From Prorocentrum cordatum (taxonomy: Eukaryota; Sar; Dinophyceae; Prorocentrales; Prorocentraceae), in NCBI GenBank assembly GCA_963575745.1, contig CAUYUJ010004347.1, positions 126,847-190,846 on the forward strand: a stretch of 64,000 bases of DNA, given 5' to 3'. Shown here one piece after another: positions 21,600-31,126 of this stretch. A program made the position numbers and the translations under genes. The first letter of the stretch is position 1, and each line of letters begins with the position of its first letter. The notes beneath the pieces are model-generated. The model ran no database searches. It had not been told where the DNA came from and saw only the letters and a list, made by a program, of their open reading frames with translations.

Positions 21600-22142
21600 G
21601 CTGGGAGGAGAAGGAGGAGTTGGAGGAGGAGGAGGAGGAAGAAGAGCAGAAGGAGGAGGATAAGGAGGACGAGGCGAGAGAAGTAGAGACGGGGAGGAGG
21701 AGGGGGAGGATGAGGAGGAGGAGGAGGTGGAGGAGGAGGAGGAGGAGGAGGAGGAGGAGGAGAGGGAGGAGGAGGAGGAGGAGGAGGAGGAGGAGGAGGA
21801 GGGAGGAGGAGGACGGGACGAGGAGGCGGAGGAGGAGGAGGAGGAGGAGGAATGCGAGGAGGAGGAGGAGGAGGGGGAGGACGAGGAGGAGAAGGGGGAG
21901 GTGGAGGCCGGGAAGGAGGAGTATGGAGGATGTGGAGGCTGAGTCTGAGGAGGGAGGAGGAAGAGAGGTAGGATGAGGAGAAGGAGGATGAGGAGGAGGA
22001 GGAGGACGAGGAGGAGGGGGAGGAGGAGGAGGAGGATGAGGAGGGAGGAAAAGGACGAAGAGGCGGACAAGGAGGAGGAGGAGGAGGAGGACAAAGAGGA
22101 GGAAGAGGAGGATGAGGAGGAGAAGGAGGAGGAGGAGAGGGA
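21600..22142. repeat. Large (GGA)n tract
   Basis: About 540 bases of GGA/GAG triplets with scattered substitutions. It generates long poly-Glu, poly-Arg and poly-Ser frames that are not genes. Confidence 0.9.
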
Positions 22143-22409
22143 GCAGACGCTTCTCGGCTGAGGAGGCCCCTGTAGCTTTTGTGTATGAGTCCTCAGCGAC
22201 GCCACCGCTGATGCCGCGTACAGGATACTTTCAGACCCTTTGTGGCACAGACTCGCGCGCCGCACGGGCACGCCACAGGGCGATGCTGCGAGTGTACAGC
22301 GCAGGCTTGGCATTGCAAAGCCATCGCACGAGCCCCAGGGGTCTGATCAAGACATGGCAGTGCCCAGCGTGCAGCGACGAGCTCCTTTTCTCTCAGGGTA
22401 CCCGCGGGT

Positions 22410-23183
22410 GTGGATACGACAGGTACGCGCTTTCAGACGCATCGACACCTTGAAGGACTCGCGCAGGAGACTGCGCGAATCTTAGAGAGGCAGACAAGCA
22501 GAGCGAGAGAGATTCAGCGACCCAGTTGGTGGCCAAAGTGGAGACCGCTCCCCCAGACCGTGCCACGAGCGAGGAATACAAACACATCTACATCAAGGCC
22601 CCCGCCCGGTGGACTAGAAGGACGCGCTGGAAAGCATCGGAGGGATATCAGAGAGAGGATTCGGACACGTGGCGCCCTCATCAAGCAGTTAGGCAGCTGG
22701 GCGAAAACCATCCAAGTCGAACCTCGTAGATAGAAGCTTCCTGACATACACATTATGATGGAGATTTCAGGAGCGGAAGCGCATGTGTCAATAGCACGTA
22801 GACACTATGAAAGGAAACCGACACCGTTCATATTTCCCTTGCTGCAAGACAACGAGTTGAAGGATAAGTACCCCAATGCCGAACAGCTTGTTCAGACAAT
22901 CGAGTTGGCCATCATGCAGCTCAGGAAGGCGATGGAAGACGAGTCCCAGGGTGCACCAGTTGAAATGGAGGTGACGAGAGAGGCTGGGGATGGCGTTCGC
23001 AGAACTCCTACAAGACTTCCATTAAGCGCGCCAGCTTGCCTACAATCATCTCCTTCGGAGACACCAGCTACAGGCCCTAGCTCACATACTCCAGTCGCGT
23101 GGCAGCTCATACCGTCAGCAGAGGAGGCATCCACCACATTGCAAAGCTGCGCGCGGCCAGCCTCCAGCATGAGAATTGCATAA
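22410..23183 (+). CDS. Hypothetical ORFs, possible retroelement fragment
   Basis: One frame ends at 22733 with RTRGALIKQLGSWAKTIQVE. A second starts at ATG 22755 and reads MMEISGAEAHVSIARRHYER, then FIFPLLQDNELKDKYPNAEQ and a helical segment with LAIMQLRKAMEDESQG. The two are only about 20 bases apart and look like parts of one protein split by a frameshift. The amino-acid pattern is more protein-like than the surroundings, but no domain is recognised. A decayed retroelement ORF is the best guess. Confidence 0.3.
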
Positions 23184-24360
23184 ACCAGCAGATGTCTGCG
23201 ATGAAAGATCCGATGATTCCAGCGGACTCGGACACTGCCGAGTGCTGGAACCAGCTGAGGATGGCGAGAGACCAGCCCTGGGTAAATAGACCGCCCGCCC
23301 GAAACAGGCATCCGCCCCCTACTGGGACGAGCCGGGCCCCATCAGCACCCTCCGTTTGCGCGCGAGGTTGTGGAAGCAGGACTTTCTGGGAGCAGCAGGC
23401 GCAGAGAGCACGAGCTGCAGGGGCCACATGCTTGGGGGCTTTCAGAGCGCCCGCGGCCCAGGAAGGCCAACTGGCACCCTGGGCGCCTGCGGCTTCGCTG
23501 TCCAAGCCTGTCGACGCGCCTGCCAGCTCGACGCCAGCAGGTGGGCCATCGCTGGCGACCCCCCCCGCGGCCCTGGCAGGCCCGAGCGCAACCGCATGCC
23601 CTTGGAATAATGAAGCACCCCGCGGAGCCATGCGCCGCGTGTGTCCCCACTCTGGGGCGGAGGGTTTGGGCTGGGCCTGGGAGGGGGCGGCGCGCCCGCG
23701 CAGGAGGCCCTCCGCCAGATCTCGGCATGACTCGTCGGGGGGATTTTGGGCCTCAGCCCTCAAGGCCCAGCCACCTGAGCTCTGCAAGTTGTTTGCGGAA
23801 TGTATATGGCAGGACTTTAACGCTTGGGCCCTCGACGGGGAGCGCCCTTAGGTGGTGCCCCCATCAGGCCAAATGTTTCTGTGCGCCGTTCGACCCGTAC
23901 TTCAGCGTCCAGGGCAGCATGGTTGTTCAAGGACTGCAAGCCCAGCCCGAGGCGCATTGGGAGGTGCCTACGTAAGGTTATTGCGCGTGTGAACTTTGCG
24001 CGCATCGGCCATGAATCATTGCGTGAGAAGTAGAAACGAATATCGAAGGACCGCAGGCGCGGATATAGCCATAGCCGAGGGTTGCACGCAACGGGGTGCG
24101 ATGCGCCGAGATAGGCTGCCTGGAGCAGATGCAAAAAGTCGATTTGGCACGGTTCGAGTTTGGATTCGTTCGATCTGGCTTGCACGCGGCGCGCCCCGAA
24201 ACGGTGGATAAACAGGTGAGTGCAGGAGGGCCACGCCCCGACGGTGCCCCAGTTGAGCCATCCGGTGGCAGCGGCCACCCCGCACCGTGTCCCAACACCG
24301 CGCAGGGCCTACAGGCCTTGGGCGCCGAGGTGGGTGGGTGACCCGCGGCTGGGGCAACCG
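23184..24360. other. Spacer with no supported gene
   Basis: GC-rich DNA with several overlapping open frames on both strands, none with a recognisable motif. Nothing further can be supported. Confidence 0.5.
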
Positions 24361-24536
24361 GGGGCCTGCAGGCCACTGAAGGGCCAGCAGGCCAAAGAGG
24401 GGCCCAGTGGCCCTGGCCAAGGATGGGCCCGCAAGCCGGGGAGGGGCCGGCAGGCCGTGGAGGGGCCCGCAGGCCGTGGAGGGGCCCGCAGGCCAAGGAG
24501 GGGCCCTCAGGCCAGTGAGGGGCCCGCAGGCCGATG
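24360..24536. repeat. 19-bp tandem repeat (GAGGGGCCCGCAGGCC..)
   Basis: Units starting GAGGGGCC at 24441, 24460, 24479, 24498 and 24517 give an exact 19-bp period, with more diverged units upstream to about 24360. Each unit contains the palindrome GGGCCC or a one-base variant. Confidence 0.85.
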
Positions 24537-25663
24537 CAACGGGCGTCGTTTTGCGCGATCCCGCCTTGCTGCGGTCACGCCGCTCGCCCCGCGTTCCCGC
24601 ACGCGTGGACGAGGGTGGCGGTGAGGCTCTTCGCGGCGATCTCGTCGAGGATGTCCGCGTCGCTCAGCACCTACGCTGCCACGGTGTCCAGCCCGAGGGG
24701 CCTTTGCGCTCCAGCGCATAGGGAGCATGTATGCGGGAACCCCGCCTGGGGCAGCCACTACACATCTGCAGGAATCTCGGAGGTAGCTCGTGCCACGCAC
24801 CAAACCCTGTGAAATCTCCATGTCGATGCCCCCCACCCCGCCCATCGAAGGTCGACGGGACACTGTTCTTGCAGAGGCAGCACCCTGGCGACGGGCAGCA
24901 GGCCGTTGTCGCTGAGCTCGCCCAGCTGTTCGCAGAACCGCGCGCCCTCCGCCTCGCGGATCTTCGGCAACACCGCCGCGCGGGCCCACGAGCGGGCTGC
25001 GGGCCCCTTGCCCCGCCCCTGCCGCGGCGGCCAGGTCGAGCGGGGGCGTGGGCACGCCGTACGCCTGCGCCACCACCACCCGTCCGCAGCCAGGTGCCGC
25101 CTTTGGCCCTCAGCGCAGCCCGGATTGCAGGCGCCACTGGTGAGCCTTGCATGTGGCAGAAGGAGCACCCGAGCCCACGCTGTGATGATCCGCGTCGCGA
25201 CCTTGGCGGCAGCCCTGGTGAGCAAACGCGTGAGGAATGCGCGAACGTGGCCTCCTGCGCCGAAGGACGCGGACAGGGGGAGACCGAGCAGCGCCCTTGC
25301 CACGCCGCAGTGCGCGCGGTTCAGCTGCGCAGCCACCTCCCGACAGCCCCGCGCGTAGCTGCCCACCAGCTCGGCCCCGTGGTAAGCCGCTGCTTCCAAC
25401 GGGCAGGGAGTTGGCCGAACTTGAGGGGCAGCCCGAGGCCTTAGTCCGTCAATGCCGCCACTAGGCGCCGCGTCTCGTCGCGCAGCCTGCCGCACACGTG
25501 GGCCAGTAGCGGTTCCAGCGACAGCGCATCGTCGATTACAGAGAAGCGAGAGGCACACGATAATGGGATCGAGAAAAGAGGGGAAGACCAGGTTGTGTAG
25601 TGTCCGGGGGATGGCCCCAGAATCCCGACGTCGTGTTGATGGATCATATACAAATACAGATGA
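24537..25663. other. Spacer with no supported gene
   Basis: GC-rich DNA with long overlapping frames on both strands and no domain or motif I can defend. A decayed gene or LINE fragment is possible. Confidence 0.4.
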
Positions 25664-25800
25664 CAAATCCCCCAGAGGTCTGGCTTCCTAGCGAACGGTT
25701 CTTCACTTCCCAGGGAATGTTTTTTCATCAGGACTCTTTCTTTGACGGCCCCGAGGGCCAGTGGTGGCCCCCAGAGGCCGAAAAGAATTGAAAACCTCCC
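25664..25800 (+). repeat. Dispersed 'CAGAGGTCT' repeat, plus-strand copy 2
   Basis: It holds CCCCCAGAGGTCTGGCTTCC, TTTTTTCATCAGGA, CTTTGACGG and a CGTCGTGATTTGGTCACGAC end. It precedes a GGA tract that starts near 25839. Confidence 0.65.
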
Positions 25801-25838
25801 GTCGTGATTTGGTCACGACGCGATGGAGGTCAGGGGAG

Positions 25839-26393
25839 ATGGAGGAGGAGGAGGAGGAGGAGGAGGAGGAGGAGGAGGAGGTGGAGGAGGAAGACACAGA
25901 CCACGACGAGGGCGAGGATGGCCTTCGGCGGCAATCGTTCAGCCGATCTGCAGGCGCGCGCCCGGTCACGTCCCGGACCGTCTGCGAGGCCGCAGCGCGC
26001 AGCCTCGGCATGCCCGACACCCGGGCCAAGACCATCGATAGCGGCGACGGCAGCAACGAAACCAAGCCGGAGGGTTGCTACTACTTCCGCAACTTCGAGG
26101 ACCTCACCGCGACGTTGTGGCTCAACACGGCCGAGGCCGTACGAGCGGGGAGCAAGAAAACTAACAGGTCAAACCGAAATTCAGACCGCGCCCCAAGAGA
26201 GGTCCAGGCAGTGGCGGAATGGGAGGAGGAGGAGGAGGAGGAGGAGGAGGAGGAGGAGGAGGAGGAGGAGGAGGAGGAGGAGGAGGACGAGGAGGATGTC
26301 CCCAGGGGCCCGCCCAGTGGGGCCGTGGGAGGAGGAGGAGGAGGAGGAGGGAGGAGGAGGAGGAGGAGGAGGAGGAGGAGGAGGAGGAGGATG
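25839..26393. repeat. (GGA)n tracts flanking a short GC-rich segment
   Basis: GGA tracts occupy 25839-25885, 26220-26290 and 26328-26393. The segment between (25900-26215) contains TLWLNTAEAV, a phrase reminiscent of TLWLNENPYS encoded at about 12165-12195. Both may derive from one unknown protein-coding source, but neither is a complete gene. Confidence 0.6.
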
Positions 26394-26413
26394 TCATGCT
26401 TCGTGGTGGATTC

Positions 26414-26584
26414 GGGCGACGAAGTCTATACATTATCCCCTGCTCCCTGGCCAGGCCCATCCTGAGCCCAGGGGTTGTGCATACGCCCTCCTGGCCACGC
26501 CGGGAGGGCGCAGCGTATACACAGCTGCTGGGTTCAGGATGGGCCTCGCCGGGGAGCAGTGGATATGTATAGATTTCGTCGCCC
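26414..26584. repeat. Palindromic MITE-like element with arms of about 80 nt
   Basis: GGGCGACGAAGTCTATACAT at the left pairs with ATGTATAGATTTCGTCGCCC at the right. Inside, GGCCCATCCTGAGCCCAG pairs with CTGGGTTCAGGATGGGCC, and GCATACGCCCTCC pairs with GGAGGGCGCAGCGTAT near the centre. It directly follows a GGA tract. A degraded relative lies at 11066-11135. Confidence 0.75.
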
Positions 26585-26766
26585 TATGGACGTCGTGCTT
26601 CTTGCCCACGAAGGCCGCCCGGGGGCAGGGGGCCGAGACCTCCGACCGCGACAGGGGCCTGCTGCGGCAGCCCATCTGCGACTTTGGCGCAGACGGGGGG
26701 GCGGACGCCTAGGCCAGCGCGCGGCGCCGTCCAGAGAGGGCGCCTCGCCAGCGGGAGCTGAGTAGA

Positions 26767-26941
26767 GTTAAGTCGGGCCTGTCCCTCTACAGGAGGAATG
26801 TTCAAAAATGGACAAAAAATAGTCGGGGGGCATTTTTTTGTTTTTCCCCCCAATTTTTGAATTGTTTTTTTTGTCATTATGTTTGATGTACTTGTTGTTT
26901 TCGAACAACATCCGGCTGTAGTTGGACACGCCCGACCTAAC
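26767..26941. mobile_element. MITE family M1, copy 1 (175 bp, 6-bp target-site duplication)
   Basis: Terminal inverted repeats are GTTAAGTCGGGCCTGTCC at the left and GGACACGCCCGACCTAAC at the right. The interior is AT-rich. The element is flanked by AGTAGA on both sides (26761-26766 and 26942-26947), a perfect 6-bp duplication. It has no coding capacity. Two further copies lie at 30960 and 42035. Confidence 0.88.
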
Positions 26942-27666
26942 AGTAGAGGCGCAGCTCGGCGTGGCGTTCTGGCCTCCGGTCACAAGCGCTGGTCCTGTTC
27001 ATTTTGCAGGCGCGCGCGCAGTAGAGTCGCTCGAGGGCTGCGCTGCGTCCGCGTCAGCCTGCCGTAATCCACAGCCGATGTTCTCTCATTGTCTTCCAGT
27101 CATCGTGGTTCTGGTTTAAGGTTTAACGCCTGGCCAGGTTCGCCGGCGCCTGGGCATCGTTTGCATGCGTTTTTTCGTAGATGCATCTTCCTGCTTCCCT
27201 CGAAGGACGAAGTCATCACATCCAAAGCGATCAGAGCTAGAAGCGTCTGCGCTTGGAAGCGAGCGGCGCCTAGCAAATTGACTTGTCGCAGGCTCGTCTT
27301 CGTCCCAGAACCTCCGCGCTATTCTGCAGCTGTGCAGAAATACTCTCTCTGTGCTGCTTGCGTAATGTACAGCCTGTGCGCCGCCCACTTAATGTGTCTG
27401 AAGCAGCCAGGCTGGGCCGTGCTGGTCGACGAAACTACGATTTCTTCTTGGTTATCCTTCTCTTTCCCCCTCCCTTCTCCTCATCATAGTCCGTATTGCC
27501 ACATGCGTCTCAGCAGAGGAGATCCGGCATCGCCTCTTTACCTTCAGGGGCCCTGATATACCAGGGCATTGGCGCGCCGAAACAAACTGCAGCGGTTGGT
27601 AGAAAGCAAGAATTGTCCAAGTCCTGGGTTAGCAATGTCCTGGTTCGGGGACCGTGGCCTTCATCA

Positions 27667-27730
27667 TCCGCTCCTCCTCCTCCTCCTCCTCCTCCTCCTC
27701 TTCCTCCTCCTCCTCCTCCTCCTCCTCTTC
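27667..27730. repeat. (TCC)n microsatellite
   Basis: About 60 bases of TCC triplets ending about 20 bases before the fold-back element at 27751. Confidence 0.9.
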
Positions 27731-27750
27731 CATCGGAGGAGGCAAATCGG

Positions 27751-27861
27751 CATAAACTAACTGTTGGAGCTCTGCCCGGATTTATTGGATCGGCGTCGGA
27801 TCCTGAGGGGGTAGCGCCGATCCAAGAAATTTGCACGGAGTTCCGAACGCCTATGTTTATG
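27751..27861. repeat. Fold-back element, copy 2
   Basis: CATAAAC at the left pairs with GTTTATG at the right, and TTGGATCGGCG pairs with CGCCGATCCAA. The middle arm CTGCCCGGATTTATTGGATC matches copy 1 (19499-19623) in order and spacing. The nested GC-rich core hairpin of copy 1 is replaced by a shorter loop. Confidence 0.75.
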
Positions 27862-28019
27862 CAGCTTGTCTTTTTTGGGAGCCAGAATCCCATCGCCCGC
27901 AGTGGCTGGCGGATACAGCAGAGACTTCAGATAGCAAGCGGAAGCATTCGGGGCCCAGGAAGGGCTCCGGGCTCTTGTCTTAGGGCCGCTCAGGAGATCC
28001 AGGCATCGGGGGCCCCCAA

Positions 28020-28240
28020 ACGGGGCGGTGACCACACCGTGTGGTGAGTCGGTGGGGATTCGGGGTCACCGCACGGTTTTGGGACTCGGGTCGTTCTCCG
28101 AGGACGTCTCGGGCGACTGGGGCATCCGAGGTCCCAAACCGTGCGTTGACGGACCGTGCGGTGAGGTCTTGGGGGATTTCGAGGTCACCGCACGGTCTGT
28201 CACCGCACCGTTTCGGGACTCCAAAAGGCAGGGGGGCCTC
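28020..28240 (+). repeat. Dispersed 'GCGGTGACCACAC' repeat, copy 1
   Basis: It shares with 48165-48365, in order: GCGGTGACCACAC, GGTGAGTC.GTGGGGAT, GGGCGACTGGGGC or TGGCGACTGGGGC, TGACGGACCG, GGTGAGGTC or GAGGTCACCGCAC, and GTCTGTCA. GGTCACCGCACGG is repeated inside this copy. It is not coding. Confidence 0.65.
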
Positions 28241-28330
28241 TTCGTGGCCGAGGTTCTGGGTGATCCGAAGAGCCCCCTGTGCTTTTTGTTCGGCGAGTGA
28301 CGTATGGCAGCACGATGGTGTAGGCCTCCT

Positions 28331-28551
28331 AGATGGGGTCGGAGTAGATGGGGTCGGAGGATCGCGCCGCATCACCGATGCATAGGCGATGCGGCTCGAT
28401 GTGGAGCCCGACTTGCTCCACGACGACGTCGCCGATGCATAGCCGACGTCGACGTTGCATCGCTGGTGCAATGCCGATACATCGCCGATACATCGCCGGT
28501 GTATCGGCGATGTGGCGCGATCCTCCAACCCCATCTACTCCGACCCCATCT
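28331..28551. repeat. Palindromic element with 43-nt terminal inverted repeats
   Basis: AGATGGGGTCGGAGTAGATG at the left is the inverse of CATCTACTCCGACCCCATCT at the right, and the match continues through GGATCGCGCC/GGCGCGATCC. The interior is a set of short GATGCATCGCCGAT-type inverted repeats. No target duplication was found. Confidence 0.75.
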
Positions 28552-28818
28552 GGGCGGCCTCTAGATTCTAGATGACCGAACTCGGCATCCCAGGGGCGTG
28601 TGTGGGGGGGGGCTCTTAGAACGGAGGGCGGCCACATGGGATGGGCCCAGAGGCTCTTCGGGAGGGCCTCTGGGAAGCTAGGAGGGCCTCTTTAAGGAGC
28701 CCCTTGCTTCCAAGTCCGCCCACCTCTGACCCACCCCCTTGTTCTGATACAGCCAGGACCCCAGGTAAGGGGGCGCGGGTAGCAGTAGGGCCCCGGAGCC
28801 CTTAAATTTGCCAGAATC

Positions 28819-28876
28819 ACTAAACCAGCTCTGCCGTAGCTGGTGTTTTTTTCGGGTGACGGCAGTTCTGGTTAGT
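28819..28876. repeat. Short hairpin
   Basis: ACTAAACCAGCTCTGCCGT pairs with ACGGCAGTTCTGGTTAGT around a T-rich loop. A single arm is repeated at about 28929-28948 (ACTAAACCCAGTTCTGCC). Confidence 0.6.
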
Positions 28877-28949
28877 GGAACGGGGCCTGGGGGGCGCCCC
28901 CCAGTCCACACCACGAAACCAGGTCCCACTAAACCCAGTTCTGCCAACG

Positions 28950-30060
28950 CCCGGCTTGTGCGCGCCGCCCGAGGTCGTGGTGATCGGCGCGCTGCCGTGC
29001 ACTGCTGCTGGTCGGTCGCCGCGTGCGGTGGCTCTCTTGCGGGTCGGTGCCAGAGGCTGCCAGGAGCCCCTGCCGACACGAAGCCGCCCCTCGCAGGCGT
29101 CCGGTCTGCCTCTCCTGGGCTCCGTCGTGCCGGGCCGCCGGCTGCCTCGGGTTCTCGGGCACAGTCCGCTGCCAAGCCTCACCCTGCCGGGCGGCTTGCG
29201 CTCCGCCGATGGGGCCAGCGAGGGCTGGGCTTGCAGCTCTGCCGAGGGTGGCCTTACGTGCCGTCGTTGTGCTGTTTGCAGCCCCCTTGGTTGTGATAGC
29301 GGCTGTGCTGGATCAGGGATCTGAGATTTGTCCAGGGGTACGCAGACAGGCAGGCACCCAGCCAATGGGGTATACTCGCTGCTGGTGGCTGAGGCCATCG
29401 TCGCCATTGCAACTCCAAGCTGTGAGTTAGGAGTTGGGAAACAAGGCCAGGATACCTCTTCGGCTCAATTGTCTTGTACATGCCGTCAGGGCTCAGGCGG
29501 GTAGAGCTCATCTCATCGTGGTGAGTCAGTATGCCTCTCTCGGCCTGGCTGGAATGTGCTGTTGCAACGTGGCAAGGTCTACCGTCAGGAAGCTGATTGG
29601 TTTCGTCGACTTGGTGCCGAAGTATTTGTGATCCTCGGTGACCGTGTCGACTCGTCGAGTAGCAATGGTCAGGCCGCTGTCCAGGCGTGGCGGGCAGCTC
29701 GGCACTCTGTGGCAATGGGGACGTTGCGACACCGTGCTGTCGCTGACATCCGCAGCGTTGCGCCAGCCAATGTATCTCCCAGTTGTGCTTGGTCTCGCTG
29801 CTCGCCAATACTTGACATTGTCGCGCATGCCCCATGGTTGTTGACGGGAGCGCGCCGGTGGGGGCAGTGGAAGCCGTAGTTCAGTGGCGTGCGGCGAGCG
29901 TCTGGCCACGGCTGGTCTGGGGGTCCGGCCAGGAGGCCCCTGGGGCTAGAGAAGGAGAGGGGAGGATCTCGGGGGGGGCGGAGGATACGGCACGATCGCG
30001 AGAAAGGGTGCAGGGGGAGGCTCGGAGCGCTGCGGCGAAGCCGCCCCCAGGTCGCGCGCG
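28950..30060. other. Spacer with no supported gene
   Basis: Frames are open on both strands for 100-190 codons, but none shows a known domain or a consistent codon pattern. No RNA gene was recognised. Confidence 0.4.
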
Positions 30061-30065
30061 CAGGC

Positions 30066-30172
30066 TGCTCCTTCTCCTCCTCCTCATCCTCCTCCTCATA
30101 CTCCTCCTCCTCCTCATGCTCCTCTTGCTGCTCCTCCTCTTCCTCCTGCTCCTCCTGCTCCTCCTGTTGTGA
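30066..30172. repeat. (TCC)n microsatellite
   Basis: About 107 bases of TCC/CTC/CTG triplets. Confidence 0.9.
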
Positions 30173-30584
30173 TGGGGCTTGCCTGGGGTCAGTCTCAGAT
30201 GTTGGTTTTCGTCACGTCAGGCTCAGACCTTTGCCAAGCTACACGGGAGCGAGTGGGCAATATGTGGGCCGAACCAGTGGTGCACTGCTGAGAATACTTT
30301 GGGTGCGCGTGGCTTCAGATTTGGATCGCGTTTGGGTCACTCTCAGAATTTCGTCTTGCCCTCCGGTTCGTGTGGCATATGCTTAGTCCACCCTGTTCGT
30401 TGTTTATATCCTTACTTCACGTTGTACACACATTCGTTGTACATGTGCATCCTGCCGAGTCATTGTGCGTATGCTTAGACCAGCCGTGCGTGACTCACGG
30501 GACCATCACGTGTCGCCCACCTCGGACGAGCGTTCCAGACAGTATTGACACACAGTTGAAATACACGTGCCCTGTTCAGTCTCC

Positions 30585-30692
30585 AGGTCCGCGCGGATTT
30601 CTTGGGTCTGCGCAGAATAGCCTTCCTTGGCGCGCGGAGCGCGCCAGGAGGGTCCAGCACTTACCCAAGACATCGGATTTCTGGCAGTTTGT
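30585..30692. repeat. Fold-back element, diverged copy 3
   Basis: It shares TCCGCGCGGATTTCTTGGGT and the core hairpin TGGCGCGCGGAGCGCGCCA (about 30629-30647) with copy 1 at 19499. The core differs from that of copy 1 by one loop base. ACCCAAGACATCGGA at the right pairs with the left arm. Outer ends are less symmetrical. Confidence 0.6.
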
Positions 30693-30959
30693 GTGTGTGT
30701 GTTTTTGTGTGTGTGTGCAGTTGGTTCTTATTTTGAGAAGAAGCATTGCTACAGCTTAGGCAAGGTGGCCCGATCACTGCACGAAACTATTTCCCCAGAT
30801 GAAGTACTTCCCGATCCCGCTGGTGTTCACTTTGATTCCGACGATCTTGACATCGCTCATGGCGGGCAAATGGAGTATCGGTGGATTGGTGCGCATGGGA
30901 TGCGCCATTCAGAGGACAGCGAGCGTCTGGGACCGATGGGCAATAGGGGGCACAGTAAG

Positions 30960-31120
30960 GTTGAGTCGAGCGTGCCCCTCTACAGGAGGAATAGTTAAAG
31001 ATAGTCAAAACATAGTATAGGGACGATTTTGGGACTATTTTTACATAGTTTGGGGTATTTGTTTGGTATGTTTAATATTTCGCCCAGCATCTGCCTGTAG
31101 GGGGACACGCCGGACTTAAC
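30960..31120. mobile_element. MITE family M1, copy 2 (161 bp)
   Basis: The left end GTTGAGTCGAGCGTGCCCCT and the right end GGGGACACGCCGGACTTAAC match the ends of copy 1. The CTCTACAGGAGGAAT block just inside the left end is shared. The flanks are AGTAAG and AGTAGG, a 6-bp duplication with one difference. The interior is AT-rich. Confidence 0.85.
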
Positions 31121-31126
31121 AGTAGG

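Noticed and set aside
22755-23183. Confident assignment as a LINE ORF1
   Set aside because: The segment is protein-like but lacks any diagnostic motif; left as hypothetical.
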